Below the pieces are notes generated by a model, which saw only the letters and a program-made list of their open reading frames with translations, made no database searches and had not been told where the DNA came from. From assembly GCA_023666125.1 (NCBI GenBank), contig JAMPCN010000023.1, positions 1-34,860 on the forward strand: a DNA stretch of 34,860 nucleotides. Direction: 5' to 3'. Shown here piece after piece: positions 15,069 through 23,543 of the stretch. Position numbers and translations under genes: made by a program. How positions within the stretch are numbered: the first letter of the stretch is position 1; every line of letters begins with the position of its first letter. Source of the DNA: Bacillus sp. (in: firmicutes) (GTDB lineage Bacteria; Bacillota; Clostridia; Lachnospirales; Lachnospiraceae).

Positions 15069-16571
15069 TTACTGTGCCGCTGCTTTCATTTCGTTCGCAT
15101 TATCAAGCGCAGCCTGCATTGCGGGCTGTACTTCCGCACAGTACTCTGCCGCAGTCTTTTCACCTGTTAATACATATTCATAACCACCGCTTAAGAACTC
15201 GTTCCACCAGTCAGCATTATAAGTATAAGTTGTCTCAACAAAGATACCTTCATACTTATCGGTTCCCTCGATGTAATTGAAGATAACGTCTACATTGTCG
15301 CCGTAAGGAATCGTACCGTCAGCGATTCTGTCTTTAAAATCACCCTTTGCATAACTCATGATATTCGGAATCTGCAAAGACGCGCCTGTTGTCTCACCGG
15401 ATAATACTCTCTGACCCTCTAAGTCTGTTGAGAACAATGTAATCAAAGCCGCTGCCGCTTCCGGATACTCCGTATCTGCGGAAATTGCAAAACCTACGGA
15501 ACCGTTACGGGTCATGGATACTCCTGTAGAACCTACAGGCCATGCGCACAGACCCCACTCATAAGGGAATGTATTCTCGTCCATGAATGCGCCTACGTCC
15601 CATGTACCGCATGCGTAGAAACCAATCTGTCCGTCTAACCATCTCTGGTATCCGCCAAGAGCCGTATCCTGCTCAACAGTAGGTGTTACGCCGTATTTGC
15701 AAGTCAAATCTGCAAAATACTGGAACGCGTCAACAAACTCTGTCTGTCCGTCGATAACAACCTGTGTATAATCATCATTTAAGAAGTGACCGCCGTTTGT
15801 ATAGATGAAAGCGTCGAGCGCCCACTGCAGCGCGTTTGCGCATCCCCACTGATCGATTTCGCCGTCGCCGTCTTTATCAATCGTCAGCTTGCCGCATACT
15901 TCAAGGAATTCTTCCCATGTGTACGGATTTTCCGGGTCGGGATATTCTACGCCCGCTTCGTCAAACAATGTCTTATTATATGCAAATGCAAAAGTGGATA
16001 AATCTTTCGGTAAGCAATAAAGCGGACCGGAACCTGCTTCTTTTCCATCATAACGATATGCGGATGTGATGGCAGGCCATAAGTCGTTGATGGTCTCTGC
16101 GGAAACATAATCATCCAGAGGAAGTATGTAACCGTCATCTACATTCGCTGCAACCGTATCAGGTCCGACATAGATAATATCAGGCATATCGCCTGCCGCT
16201 TTGTAAGCAAGGATTTTCTGGCCGTATTCATCAGAAGTAGTTACTTCAAAAGTAACGTTTGCTCCCGTTGACTCCATGAATTTATCAATCAATGACTGAT
16301 ATACCGCTTTCTCATGGTCCTGCGCATAAATAAATACGGTAAGGTCGACGTCGCCAAATTCACCCTCTACCGCAACATTATCCGTTGCGGACTGGTCAAC
16401 GGTAATCTGCGCTCCAACCTGCTCCGTTGTATCCCCCCCCGCTGTGTCTGCGCTGCTGTCTGCAGCCGCACTGCTGTCGCCGGTGGAATCGCTTCCGGAG
16501 TTTCCGCATCCTGCAAGACTGGAAACTACCAATGCCGATGCGAGCATAACACTAACTAACTTCTTTTTCAT
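15069..16571 (-). CDS. Sugar-binding lipoprotein of the ABC importer
   Basis: This is a 500-residue extracellular solute-binding protein of the CUT1 family. The signal peptide MKKKLVSVMLASALVVSSLAGC ends in a lipobox (acylated Cys22). A Ser/Asp/Ala-rich linker follows to about residue 60. The mature domain has the usual periplasmic-binding fold with GQKILAYKAAGDMPDIIYVG and DGQIGFYACGTWDVGAFMDE. Many Trp and Asp residues suggest an oligosaccharide site. The start follows AAAGGAGG. A run of eight G lies in the linker codons (16433-16440 on the plus strand). It is the first and presumably most abundant gene of the importer operon, under a strong promoter. Arabino-oligosaccharide as ligand is inferred from context. 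Confidence 0.94.
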   Translation of the reverse strand: MKKKLVSVMLASALVVSSLAGCGNSGSDSTGDSSAAADSSADTAGGDTTEQVGAQITVDQSATDNVAVEGEFGDVDLTVFIYAQDHEKAVYQSLIDKFMESTGANVTFEVTTSDEYGQKILAYKAAGDMPDIIYVGPDTVAANVDDGYILPLDDYVSAETINDLWPAITSAYRYDGKEAGSGPLYCLPKDLSTFAFAYNKTLFDEAGVEYPDPENPYTWEEFLEVCGKLTIDKDGDGEIDQWGCANALQWALDAFIYTNGGHFLNDDYTQVVIDGQTEFVDAFQYFADLTCKYGVTPTVEQDTALGGYQRWLDGQIGFYACGTWDVGAFMDENTFPYEWGLCAWPVGSTGVSMTRNGSVGFAISADTEYPEAAAALITLFSTDLEGQRVLSGETTGASLQIPNIMSYAKGDFKDRIADGTIPYGDNVDVIFNYIEGTDKYEGIFVETTYTYNADWWNEFLSGGYEYVLTGEKTAAEYCAEVQPAMQAALDNANEMKAAAQ

Positions 16572-16608
16572 AGTAAACCTCCTTTTAAAATTTTTGTTAT
16601 CGTTTATA

Positions 16609-16646
16609 CAGATTTGACAGAATTGCTTCTGTTTTTATCTAATCTG
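16609..16646 (-). promoter_or_regulatory. Leader hairpin before the binding-protein gene
   Basis: ACAGAA/TTCTGT (16617-16632) makes an inner 6-bp stem and CAGATT (16609-16614)/AATCTG (16641-16646) makes an outer pair. Together they form a nested structure in the 5' untranslated mRNA, about 40 bases before the start codon. The ATCTAA hexamer (16637-16642) overlaps it. Confidence 0.4.
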
Positions 16647-16654
16647 CTATACAT

Positions 16655-16684
16655 ATAGTACAATGTACGCGCCTGTCTTGTCAA
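16655..16684 (-). promoter_or_regulatory. Promoter of the sugar importer operon
   Basis: On the minus strand a perfect TTGACA (16679-16684) and TACTAT (16655-16660) are 18 bp apart, about 85 bp upstream of the binding-protein start. Confidence 0.7.
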
Positions 16685-16776
16685 TATATATTTTAAATTT
16701 CATTAAACTATTTTTACTTTTTCAAAACCTTTAAACTAAACGCGCATTAACCTATAATAAATATTAAAAATACAGA

Positions 16777-18285
16777 TTACAAATACATAACCGCCCAGAC
16801 GGTTTCGTTATTTTCACCGACTCCCATGAAGCATCTGACGTTATTTCCCGCCTCATCCACCATATCTGTCAGCACGCCCTCATAGGTAATGCCGTCTTGT
16901 ACGATACGCATATAACAGGTTCCCTCGTCCAATTCATAACTGCCTGAAAGTTCCTCGCTGCCCGAAAGCGAACCGCCCTTTAACGTGACTTCTTTCCCTT
17001 CATGAATATCCGCGCCAATATCCGTTCCATGATTGAGCAGATACCACTTTCCTTCGACGTCTTTCGCGGTATAACCGCCCTCTTTCTGACTTTCCCCGTT
17101 TACCATAAACGGCGCGGCAACCAGCCAGCCGTCTTTATTCACAAACATTCTATGTACTCGTGGTTCATGATATTCCGAACCGTTATCAAAACGCTGATGA
17201 TATACCAGATAGCGTTTTCCATCCTCGTCCACCAACGCCGAACAATGCCCGGGCGCCATATAAGCCGTCTTTAAACTGGGCAGCATATAATTTCCCATCA
17301 TTTTCACGCCCAATGAGGAATGCTGCGCCGTATATCCGAACGTATTGCCCGAAGCGTCCAGATATTCTCCGTCCACTTCTTTTGAGCGGAAGCAGCGAAT
17401 CTGATAACCGCCCTCTCTCGTCAGACCGCCGTAGGAAACTAACAGATAATAATAGTCGCTCTCTTCATCATAGAATATGTACGGACCCTCACAGGAGTTG
17501 TGCAGACCGCCAATCAGATATTTGCCGAAGTAACGGTCTACATGCGCCGCCTCGTCCGCTTCCGGGTGAATAGGGTAGCCCGTTTCCTCATCTATCTGCA
17601 AAAGCCAGATACCGCCCGACCATGAACCGTAAACCATCCACATAACGCCGTCTTTATCATAGAAAACGGTAGGGTCGATACAGTTCGGATAACTTAAGTG
17701 ATTATATTCCGCCGACTGCAGATAGTCTGTTACCTTTACATCCTCTCCCATAATCTCTTTTAAATTTGTATTATCTGCCGTCATAGAAGTAAAACCGGAA
17801 TAAATAAGCGTGTCCACATAACTGTAAGGACCCGTAATCTCGTCCGCAACGGCAAAACAGATATTGGAAGTGCGCCAGTCATGGCTTGTGGAAAAATACA
17901 TCACCCATTTCCCCATGGTCTCATTATAAATAACGTCCGGCGCCCACACCGCATAGCCGCCCTCCACATAATTTCCCACATAGGCAAAAGCTTTCATATC
18001 TTCATCAAAAAGATTATCAAATAAAGGATTGCTTGCGTTTACGCCGCTTGCAAACGATTCCCACTTTACTAAATCGCTGCTTTTCGCCGCTTCCATATGG
18101 GAACCGAAAATATAATATGTACCGTCCGCTTTCACGATAGACGGGTCATGTACGGATATACCGACAACCGTATTACCCTGCTCTATTTCCGAGACGTCTT
18201 TTCCCTGCAGTTTTCCGCAGCCGATAAGCGCTGTCGAAAGAGCGGCAAATACCAGCCCGCACAATAAAAACTTTTTCCCTTTCAT
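16777..18285 (-). CDS. GH43 arabinanase, cell-surface lipoprotein
   Basis: This 502-residue glycoside hydrolase begins with a lipoprotein signal (LLCGLVFAALSTALIGC, acylated Cys23). A five-bladed GH43 beta-propeller follows with the three catalytic acids in place. Asp47 (VHDPSIV) is the base, Asp204 (NCIDPTVFYD) the pKa helper and Glu266 (NSCEGPYIFYD) the acid. The last 90 residues (KWYLLNHGTDIG...VWAVMYL) look like the C-terminal beta-barrel of extracellular endo-1,5-alpha-L-arabinanases of the AbnB kind. ATG at 18285 is chosen because GTGGAGGT precedes it; the longer TTG start would put that site inside the gene. It would trim arabinan on the cell surface and feed the ABC importer. It has its own promoter, divergent from the cytoplasmic GH43 gene. 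Confidence 0.9.
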   Translation of the reverse strand: MKGKKFLLCGLVFAALSTALIGCGKLQGKDVSEIEQGNTVVGISVHDPSIVKADGTYYIFGSHMEAAKSSDLVKWESFASGVNASNPLFDNLFDEDMKAFAYVGNYVEGGYAVWAPDVIYNETMGKWVMYFSTSHDWRTSNICFAVADEITGPYSYVDTLIYSGFTSMTADNTNLKEIMGEDVKVTDYLQSAEYNHLSYPNCIDPTVFYDKDGVMWMVYGSWSGGIWLLQIDEETGYPIHPEADEAAHVDRYFGKYLIGGLHNSCEGPYIFYDEESDYYYLLVSYGGLTREGGYQIRCFRSKEVDGEYLDASGNTFGYTAQHSSLGVKMMGNYMLPSLKTAYMAPGHCSALVDEDGKRYLVYHQRFDNGSEYHEPRVHRMFVNKDGWLVAAPFMVNGESQKEGGYTAKDVEGKWYLLNHGTDIGADIHEGKEVTLKGGSLSGSEELSGSYELDEGTCYMRIVQDGITYEGVLTDMVDEAGNNVRCFMGVGENNETVWAVMYL

Positions 18286-18298
18286 CTTATACCTCCAC

Positions 18299-18314
18299 AA
18301 TAATCTAAATTATT
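18299..18314. promoter_or_regulatory. Imperfect 16-bp palindrome before the GH43 lipoprotein gene
   Basis: AATAATCTAAATTATT is nearly self-complementary and lies between the minus-strand -10 and the ribosome site of the GH43 lipoprotein gene. The 13-base core TAATCTAAATTAT is repeated exactly at 24556-24568, over the -10 of the arabinofuranosidase operon. A shared operator is the likely reading. Confidence 0.5.
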
Positions 18315-18331
18315 TTCAATATCTATTAAAC

Positions 18332-18360
18332 ATTGTATACATATTGCCCAATTTATGCAA
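18332..18360 (-). promoter_or_regulatory. Promoter of the GH43 lipoprotein gene
   Basis: On the minus strand TTGCAT (18355-18360) is followed after 17 bp by TACAAT (18332-18337). Confidence 0.65.
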
Positions 18361-18375
18361 GTAAAAGCAAAGTAA

Positions 18376-18404
18376 TTGATAATATTTGCCTTATCATTTA
18401 TACT
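18376..18404 (+). promoter_or_regulatory. Promoter of the cytoplasmic GH43 gene
   Basis: TTGATA (18376-18381), a 17-bp spacer and TATACT (18399-18404) lie 42 bp before the ATG at 18446. It is back to back with the promoter of the GH43 lipoprotein gene. Confidence 0.65.
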
Positions 18405-18445
18405 GATATAAAATTATCAGCACAAAAATACAAGGAGGAACATCC

Positions 18446-19762
18446 ATGACACAAATCCATTATCCGCAAAAACCGCCGGTGGAACCGCCCAAACCGGAAC
18501 ATCTGACAAAAGACCGCGACCTTCCGGGCCTGTGGATGACCCATGACCCCGCCATCTATCATGACCCGGTCAGCCATAACTATTACATATACAGCACAGG
18601 CGCCATCTGTAAGCGTTCCAAAGACTTACTGCACTGGGAAAGCCTTGGCAAAGTGGTAAGCGACCCGCCCGAAGAATCTGTCAACTGGACAAAGAGCCAT
18701 GATATCTGGGCGCCCGACATTGTCAAAGTGGGAGCGGAATACCGTCTGTACTGTTCCAACTCTTCCTGGGGCGTAAGACAATCCTGCATCTTTCTTGCCG
18801 TCTCCGACACCCCCGAAGGACCGTTTATCCCGCGCGGCTGCGTACTCAAGACAAGCGACGCGCTGCCGGTAAATGCTATCGACGCCAATATTATCGAAGA
18901 CGCCGATTCCGGAAAGCAATATCTTCTTTACGGTTCTTTCTGGGGCGGATGCCATATTCTTTTGCTGGATAAAGCAACAGGGCTTGCGGCCGAGGACGGT
19001 ATCGGAACCTGCGTGGCAAGGCGCCCCTCCTGGACAGACTGCTCCATAGAAGGGCCTTATATGATTTATCATCCCGAAACAAAATACTATTATCTTTTTG
19101 TTTCCTATGGTTCTTTAAAAAGCGATTATAATATACGAATCGGCAGAAGCCGGAACATCACCGGACCTTTCTACGATTTCCATGGACGTGATATGACTGA
19201 TATCAATGACGAAGACTGCTCTGTCGGCCTTATGATTTCCTGCGGGTACCGATGGTTGGATGGCACGCCGTATATGGCTCCCGGCCATAACTCTGTTCTG
19301 CAGGATGACGACGGCAGAATGTTTCTGGTTTCCCATATCCGGGAAATGAATTTTAAGAGCGAACCGGAACCTTCCACCATGCAAATCCGCCAGCTTTACT
19401 TAACGCCTGACGAATGGCTGATTGCCGCGGCGCAGCCCTACGCGGGCGAAACGCTCCAGACATTATCAGAAAGCGATATAATTGGTTCCTATGAAAGAAT
19501 TGCCTTGACGCCATCTATTCCGCAGGGCATCATGTGCGCCCATCCGATGCGTCTTATGGAAAACGGACGTATGGAATGCTGCTCCATTGTCGGCACATGG
19601 AAAATGGTAAGCGAACACACACTTACCATCCAATATGGAACAATAACAGAAACGGTGATTGCCTCCCCGGCATGGGATAAAGAACTGGAACGCCCTACCC
19701 TGATGCTCTCCGGTCTGTCAAATAAGGGCGTCTGCACCTGGTATAAAAAACGCCCTAGTTGA
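18446..19762 (+). CDS. GH43 arabinanase/arabinosidase, cytoplasmic
   Basis: This 438-residue GH43 enzyme has no signal peptide. The catalytic acids are visible: Asp34 (WMTHDPAIYHD), Asp146 (NAIDANIIED) and Glu202 (CSIEGPYMIYH). Extra family features are HDIWAPDIVKVG and APGHNSVLQDDDGRMFLVSH. The end (about residues 350-438) forms a separate small domain, as in endo-1,5-arabinanases. Because it stays inside the cell, it probably cuts imported arabino-oligosaccharides and not the polymer. The ATG is supported by AAGGAGGA. It is the only plus-strand enzyme gene in the locus, is divergent from the secreted GH43, and its 3' end overlaps the GGDEF gene by 8 bases with no room for a terminator. Confidence 0.88.
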   Translation: MTQIHYPQKPPVEPPKPEHLTKDRDLPGLWMTHDPAIYHDPVSHNYYIYSTGAICKRSKDLLHWESLGKVVSDPPEESVNWTKSHDIWAPDIVKVGAEYRLYCSNSSWGVRQSCIFLAVSDTPEGPFIPRGCVLKTSDALPVNAIDANIIEDADSGKQYLLYGSFWGGCHILLLDKATGLAAEDGIGTCVARRPSWTDCSIEGPYMIYHPETKYYYLFVSYGSLKSDYNIRIGRSRNITGPFYDFHGRDMTDINDEDCSVGLMISCGYRWLDGTPYMAPGHNSVLQDDDGRMFLVSHIREMNFKSEPEPSTMQIRQLYLTPDEWLIAAAQPYAGETLQTLSESDIIGSYERIALTPSIPQGIMCAHPMRLMENGRMECCSIVGTWKMVSEHTLTIQYGTITETVIASPAWDKELERPTLMLSGLSNKGVCTWYKKRPS

Positions 19763-21707
19763 CTTCCATCCAGAAGTTCTCCCGTTCTCCGCAGAATCCG
19801 GGTTCCTCGAAAAAGGAACAATATAGCTGCTCCACTTCCTCGGCGGTTTTCACGGAATCATAAATCGTTAATGCGGAAACATAACCTTTATAGGATTTCT
19901 GGAAAGGGTCGCCTCCCAAAAGCACCTGACGGCAGGATATCATCGTTGGCACGTCCACCCGGTATCCTGCTTTTCTTCCGTTAATATAATAACAAATCGA
20001 CTCGCTGAAAGAATCATAGGTTACGGCAATAAAACACCATTTATGAAGCGTGGCGGTACGGCTAAATGTATCGTGCCAGCCGTTATTCATATCGATGTCC
20101 TCACTGATACGGTATATACTCTGCCCGCCGCCCAGATAAGGCACAAGCGAAGCAAACCCGCCCAGATAACGCATATAAATCACGCTTGTCCACTCCAATG
20201 ACTCCTCCGGCTTTATCCACAGTGTCAGTGTATAACTATTGCCGGAAAACAGGCTTCCCGGATAACAAAGCAGATTTTGTTCCGTCTCGCCTCCCGGAAA
20301 ATAAACGCCGCCCCACATATCGCTGATGCCGGTGGTGAGTTCTACGCCCGTACCCTGCATCTCTCCCGTCATATCGCCGTTTTCGTCGGCAAACCCGTTT
20401 TGAAAACGAAACACCCTTACATACTCTTTATCCGCAATCTGATTCTTCGTATAATCCAGATATTCCTCAAGCGGAAGCTGTTCGGCATAAAAGCTGCCCG
20501 CTGCCGCGTCGCATCCACAGCTGCTTAAAAAGATAACCTCTTCTTTATCCACAAGACCCTGTGCTACTAACAGCAGCTTCAAATCTTTCCCCAGCTTGAT
20601 TATTGTCTTAATAATCTGCCTTCCCTTATTGTTTTGGATGTTCTCTTTAATATATGTTTCCTCGAATTTAAGACTATCCACCGGAAGGCGTCTCAAATAA
20701 CGGAAACTGGAAAAATCTTCCCCAAAGTGAATTAAAGCAAGGGAAAATCCCTGCTCCTTTAACTTCTCCATAGAAGCAATAAGCTTGTCGGTATTTCCTG
20801 ACGCAAATGCCTTCTCGCTCAATTCGAGTTCTATTTCGCCCGCTTCCGTGCCATACCGGCTCATAATTTCCTGCAAACGGGTTCCTAAATTATCATCCAG
20901 AAAAAGCAGTCTTGATAATTGTACGCTAATCTTGGTCTTTGCTCTTCCCTCGTCATGAAACCTCCTCAAATCCCGGCATACGGTTTCAAAAATATATAAA
21001 TCCAACGCCTTGACAAAACTATTTCTCTCAAATACCGGTCTGAAATCCGCTGTTTCCCAAACGATATTTTCATCCCTGTTCCAGATAACGCGCGTCTGGG
21101 TCTGCTCCAGCCTGGAACTCTGCATATGGAAAACAGGCTGATAACGTATCTGAAACCGCCCTTCTTTCAAAGCACGTTCCGCATTTTCCTCCATTTCCTT
21201 TTCCAAAAGAAACTTCTCTTTCAAGTCATTATAAAACAGATAGCAGCTCTTACCGTTTTTCTTCGCTTCGTACATCGCCGCGTCGCTTTCATTAAGAAGC
21301 TGTTCCAACCTCGTATCATAAGGAGCGTTCCACACAATGCCGATACTCATGGAAACTACCGTAAAAAAATCCATCTCCTGACTCTTTTTACCCATCTCCG
21401 ATAAAATCTGCTCCGCCGCGCGCGTTAATTCCTCTCTCGACTTTTGCCCGAAAATCATCAATACGAATTCATCACCGCCAAGGCGCACCACAACAGCCTC
21501 CGGTATACACTTCTGCATAATATCGGCAGTTGCTATTAAAAGGTCATCTCCCGTCTTGTGTCCGTACACATCATTGACAGTCTTAAAATTATCCAAATCC
21601 AGAAACATGAAATGAATATTTTCTCTACCGGACATTTCTTCAAACTTTTCATAAAGACCTTTTCGATTGTACAATCCTGTCAGATAATCATAAATACTGT
21701 TTTCCAT
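19755..21707 (-). CDS. GGDEF - degenerate EAL - LamG-like fusion protein
   Basis: This 650-residue soluble protein has three parts. Residues 1 to about 165 form a diguanylate cyclase domain with an intact active site (RLGGDEF, GGDEF at 77-81; FLDLDNFKTVND), so it may make c-di-GMP. Residues about 185-430 have the EAL fold, but the catalytic EAL triplet reads QTR (SRLEQTQTRVIW) and the metal-binding DDFG reads IHFG (ALIHFGEDFSSFRYLRRLP). It is therefore very probably an inactive, perhaps c-di-GMP-binding domain. Residues about 465-640 form a LamG/concanavalin-like jelly-roll (YTLTLWIKPEESLEWTSVIYMR, KWCFIAVTYDSFSESICYYINGRKAGY). Such domains usually bind glycans outside the cell. No signal or membrane segment is seen. 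It is the last gene of the arabinofuranosidase operon, so cytoplasmic sugar sensing is a plausible idea. Confidence 0.85.
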   Translation of the reverse strand: MENSIYDYLTGLYNRKGLYEKFEEMSGRENIHFMFLDLDNFKTVNDVYGHKTGDDLLIATADIMQKCIPEAVVVRLGGDEFVLMIFGQKSREELTRAAEQILSEMGKKSQEMDFFTVVSMSIGIVWNAPYDTRLEQLLNESDAAMYEAKKNGKSCYLFYNDLKEKFLLEKEMEENAERALKEGRFQIRYQPVFHMQSSRLEQTQTRVIWNRDENIVWETADFRPVFERNSFVKALDLYIFETVCRDLRRFHDEGRAKTKISVQLSRLLFLDDNLGTRLQEIMSRYGTEAGEIELELSEKAFASGNTDKLIASMEKLKEQGFSLALIHFGEDFSSFRYLRRLPVDSLKFEETYIKENIQNNKGRQIIKTIIKLGKDLKLLLVAQGLVDKEEVIFLSSCGCDAAAGSFYAEQLPLEEYLDYTKNQIADKEYVRVFRFQNGFADENGDMTGEMQGTGVELTTGISDMWGGVYFPGGETEQNLLCYPGSLFSGNSYTLTLWIKPEESLEWTSVIYMRYLGGFASLVPYLGGGQSIYRISEDIDMNNGWHDTFSRTATLHKWCFIAVTYDSFSESICYYINGRKAGYRVDVPTMISCRQVLLGGDPFQKSYKGYVSALTIYDSVKTAEEVEQLYCSFFEEPGFCGERENFWMEVN

Positions 21708-21724
21708 TATCTCTCCATATCATT

Positions 21725-22018
21725 TTAATCATCTGCCGCGTCTTTTTGTGCCGTCCACTTATCATACGGACATGAATTTTTCCGGATGACGGCGCGCAGT
21801 TCCACGAAACATCCGCACGCCCTGCACATGCCGTCCGCCAGTAAATCGCACTCCTTACACAATGCCAGCCGCTCTTCATATATACTTTGAGAAACCTTGA
21901 TATCTTCGTCCAGATTAGCGATATAATTATGCAGATTCTCAAAATATGCCGCCTCGTCCATTTCCGCTGTCAAGCACCGCCGACAGACGCGCCTTGGCTG
22001 TATCGGTTCTTCTTTCAT
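21725..22018 (-). CDS. DUF6171-type small Cys-rich protein
   Basis: This 97-residue protein has eight Cys arranged as CRRC, CKEC, CRACGC and a final SCPYDKW, a likely pair of zinc sites. I recognise it as resembling the DUF6171 family of Clostridia, which has no known function. The start is ATG at 22018, overlapping the GH51 stop codon in the sequence TAATG, so translation is coupled to the arabinofuranosidase and needs no separate ribosome site. The longer in-frame start at 22048 would lie inside the GH51 gene and is rejected. It is followed 17 bp later by the GGDEF gene. Sensing, redox or metallochaperone roles are all possible. Confidence 0.75.
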   Translation of the reverse strand: MKEEPIQPRRVCRRCLTAEMDEAAYFENLHNYIANLDEDIKVSQSIYEERLALCKECDLLADGMCRACGCFVELRAVIRKNSCPYDKWTAQKDAADD

Positions 22019-23529
22019 TATTTCACACGGAAGCTGATAACGCTGCACGCGGGTGCTGTAAACGTAATTTTGCCGCCCTCTGTCTTATAATCGGTAAATG
22101 TTGCTTCTTTGACATTTTCCGGCTCATCGAATGTATTATGCGCACGCATCTCTCCCGTTAAAACCGCCGCTTCCACATGGGCGGGCGTAAGCTCCGCGAA
22201 AGAAATTTCCACCGGAACCGCCTCCGTTACGGACAGGTTATTTACCGTAATATTCACCGTACCGTCCGCGCTTACCGATACGGACTCGCTGATTTGCGAA
22301 ACCTGATATTTCTCTTCCTCACCGATTATCCGATTGCCCTCTACAAAGCTTTCTACCAATTCCGCATCCTGATGATGTTTATACATATGGAAAACATGGT
22401 AGGTCGGCGTCAAAATCATCTTCGGTCCTTCCGTTAAAATAACGGACTGCAATACATTAACAAGCTGCGCGATACAAGCCATCTTCACGCGGTCGCAGTG
22501 CTTGTTAAAAATATTCAAAGTAAGGCCAGCCACCAGCGCATCCCTCATGGTATTCTGCTGATATAAAAATCCCGGATTGGTTCCCGGCTCCACATCGAAC
22601 CAGCATCCCCACTCGTCCACCATCATGCCGATTTTCTTTTGCGGATCATACTTATCCATAATTGTGCCGTGACGAGTAACCAGCTCTTCCATTTTAGCCG
22701 CTTTTGCCAGTGTCAGATACCAGTCTTTTTTATCAAACTGCGTTGCGCTTCCCTTGTGCTGCCAATCCTGTCCCGGCACGGTATAATAATGCAGCGACAG
22801 ACCATCCATAAATCCATGGCAATTTTCCGGCTGCGGATTCTTCGTGCAGGTTTTTAAGACATCTTCTGTCCAAAAATAGTCCGCTGAGTTTGCGCCACAG
22901 CATATTTTCTGAATCGGTGCATCCTGATTATATTGTCTTACATAGGTCTGATATCTTCTGTAAAGATTGCCGTAATACTCCGGCGTCATATTGCCGCCGC
23001 AGCCCCAGTTCTCATTGCCCACGCCGAAATAATCTATTTTCCAGGGCTTTTCATGACCGTTTTCTTTCCGCAAATCCGCCATCGGGGAAACGCCGTCGAA
23101 AGTGATATATTCTACCCACTCGCTCATTTCCTGTACCGTGCCGCTTCCGACATTACCGTTTACATAGGTTTTACAGCCAAGCTGCTCGCACAGTTCAAAA
23201 AATTCATGCGTACCAAAACTGTTGTCTTCAACCACGCCGCCCCAGTGTGTATTAATCATTTTTTTCCGCTTCTCTTTCGGCCCAATACCGTCCTTCCAAT
23301 GATACTCGTCCGCAAAACAGCCGCCCGGCCAGCGAAGCACCGGAACTTTCATTTCTTTTAAAGCGTCTACGACATCTTTCCTCATCCCATTTACATTAGG
23401 AATATCGGAGTTTTCCCCGACATACAGCCCCTCGTAGATACAGCGTCCGAGATGTTCTGAAAAATGTCCGTAAATTTCGGGATTGATATGTCCCTTTTTG
23501 TTTTTCTCATTAATAAATAATTTTGCCAT
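22018..23529 (-). CDS. abfA: GH51 alpha-L-arabinofuranosidase
   Basis: This 503-residue retaining arabinofuranosidase releases terminal alpha-L-arabinofuranose from arabinan and arabinoxylan oligosaccharides. The acid/base is Glu173 in [11 protein letters not shown] and the nucleophile is the Glu of MMVDEWGCW (about residue 306). [16 protein letters not shown] is the family sugar-binding loop. A (beta/alpha)8 barrel is followed by the usual C-terminal beta-sandwich ending [12 protein letters not shown]. There is no signal peptide, so it acts in the cytoplasm on imported oligomers. The length equals that of characterised family members. AAGGAGGG supports the ATG. It is the second gene of its operon, 14 bp after the GH43 gene. 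Confidence 0.97.
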   Translation of the reverse strand: MAKLFINEKNKKGHINPEIYGHFSEHLGRCIYEGLYVGENSDIPNVNGMRKDVVDALKEMKVPVLRWPGGCFADEYHWKDGIGPKEKRKKMINTHWGGVVEDNSFGTHEFFELCEQLGCKTYVNGNVGSGTVQEMSEWVEYITFDGVSPMADLRKENGHEKPWKIDYFGVGNENWGCGGNMTPEYYGNLYRRYQTYVRQYNQDAPIQKICCGANSADYFWTEDVLKTCTKNPQPENCHGFMDGLSLHYYTVPGQDWQHKGSATQFDKKDWYLTLAKAAKMEELVTRHGTIMDKYDPQKKIGMMVDEWGCWFDVEPGTNPGFLYQQNTMRDALVAGLTLNIFNKHCDRVKMACIAQLVNVLQSVILTEGPKMILTPTYHVFHMYKHHQDAELVESFVEGNRIIGEEEKYQVSQISESVSVSADGTVNITVNNLSVTEAVPVEISFAELTPAHVEAAVLTGEMRAHNTFDEPENVKEATFTDYKTEGGKITFTAPACSVISFRVK

Positions 23530-23543
23530 GATACCCTCCTTAT

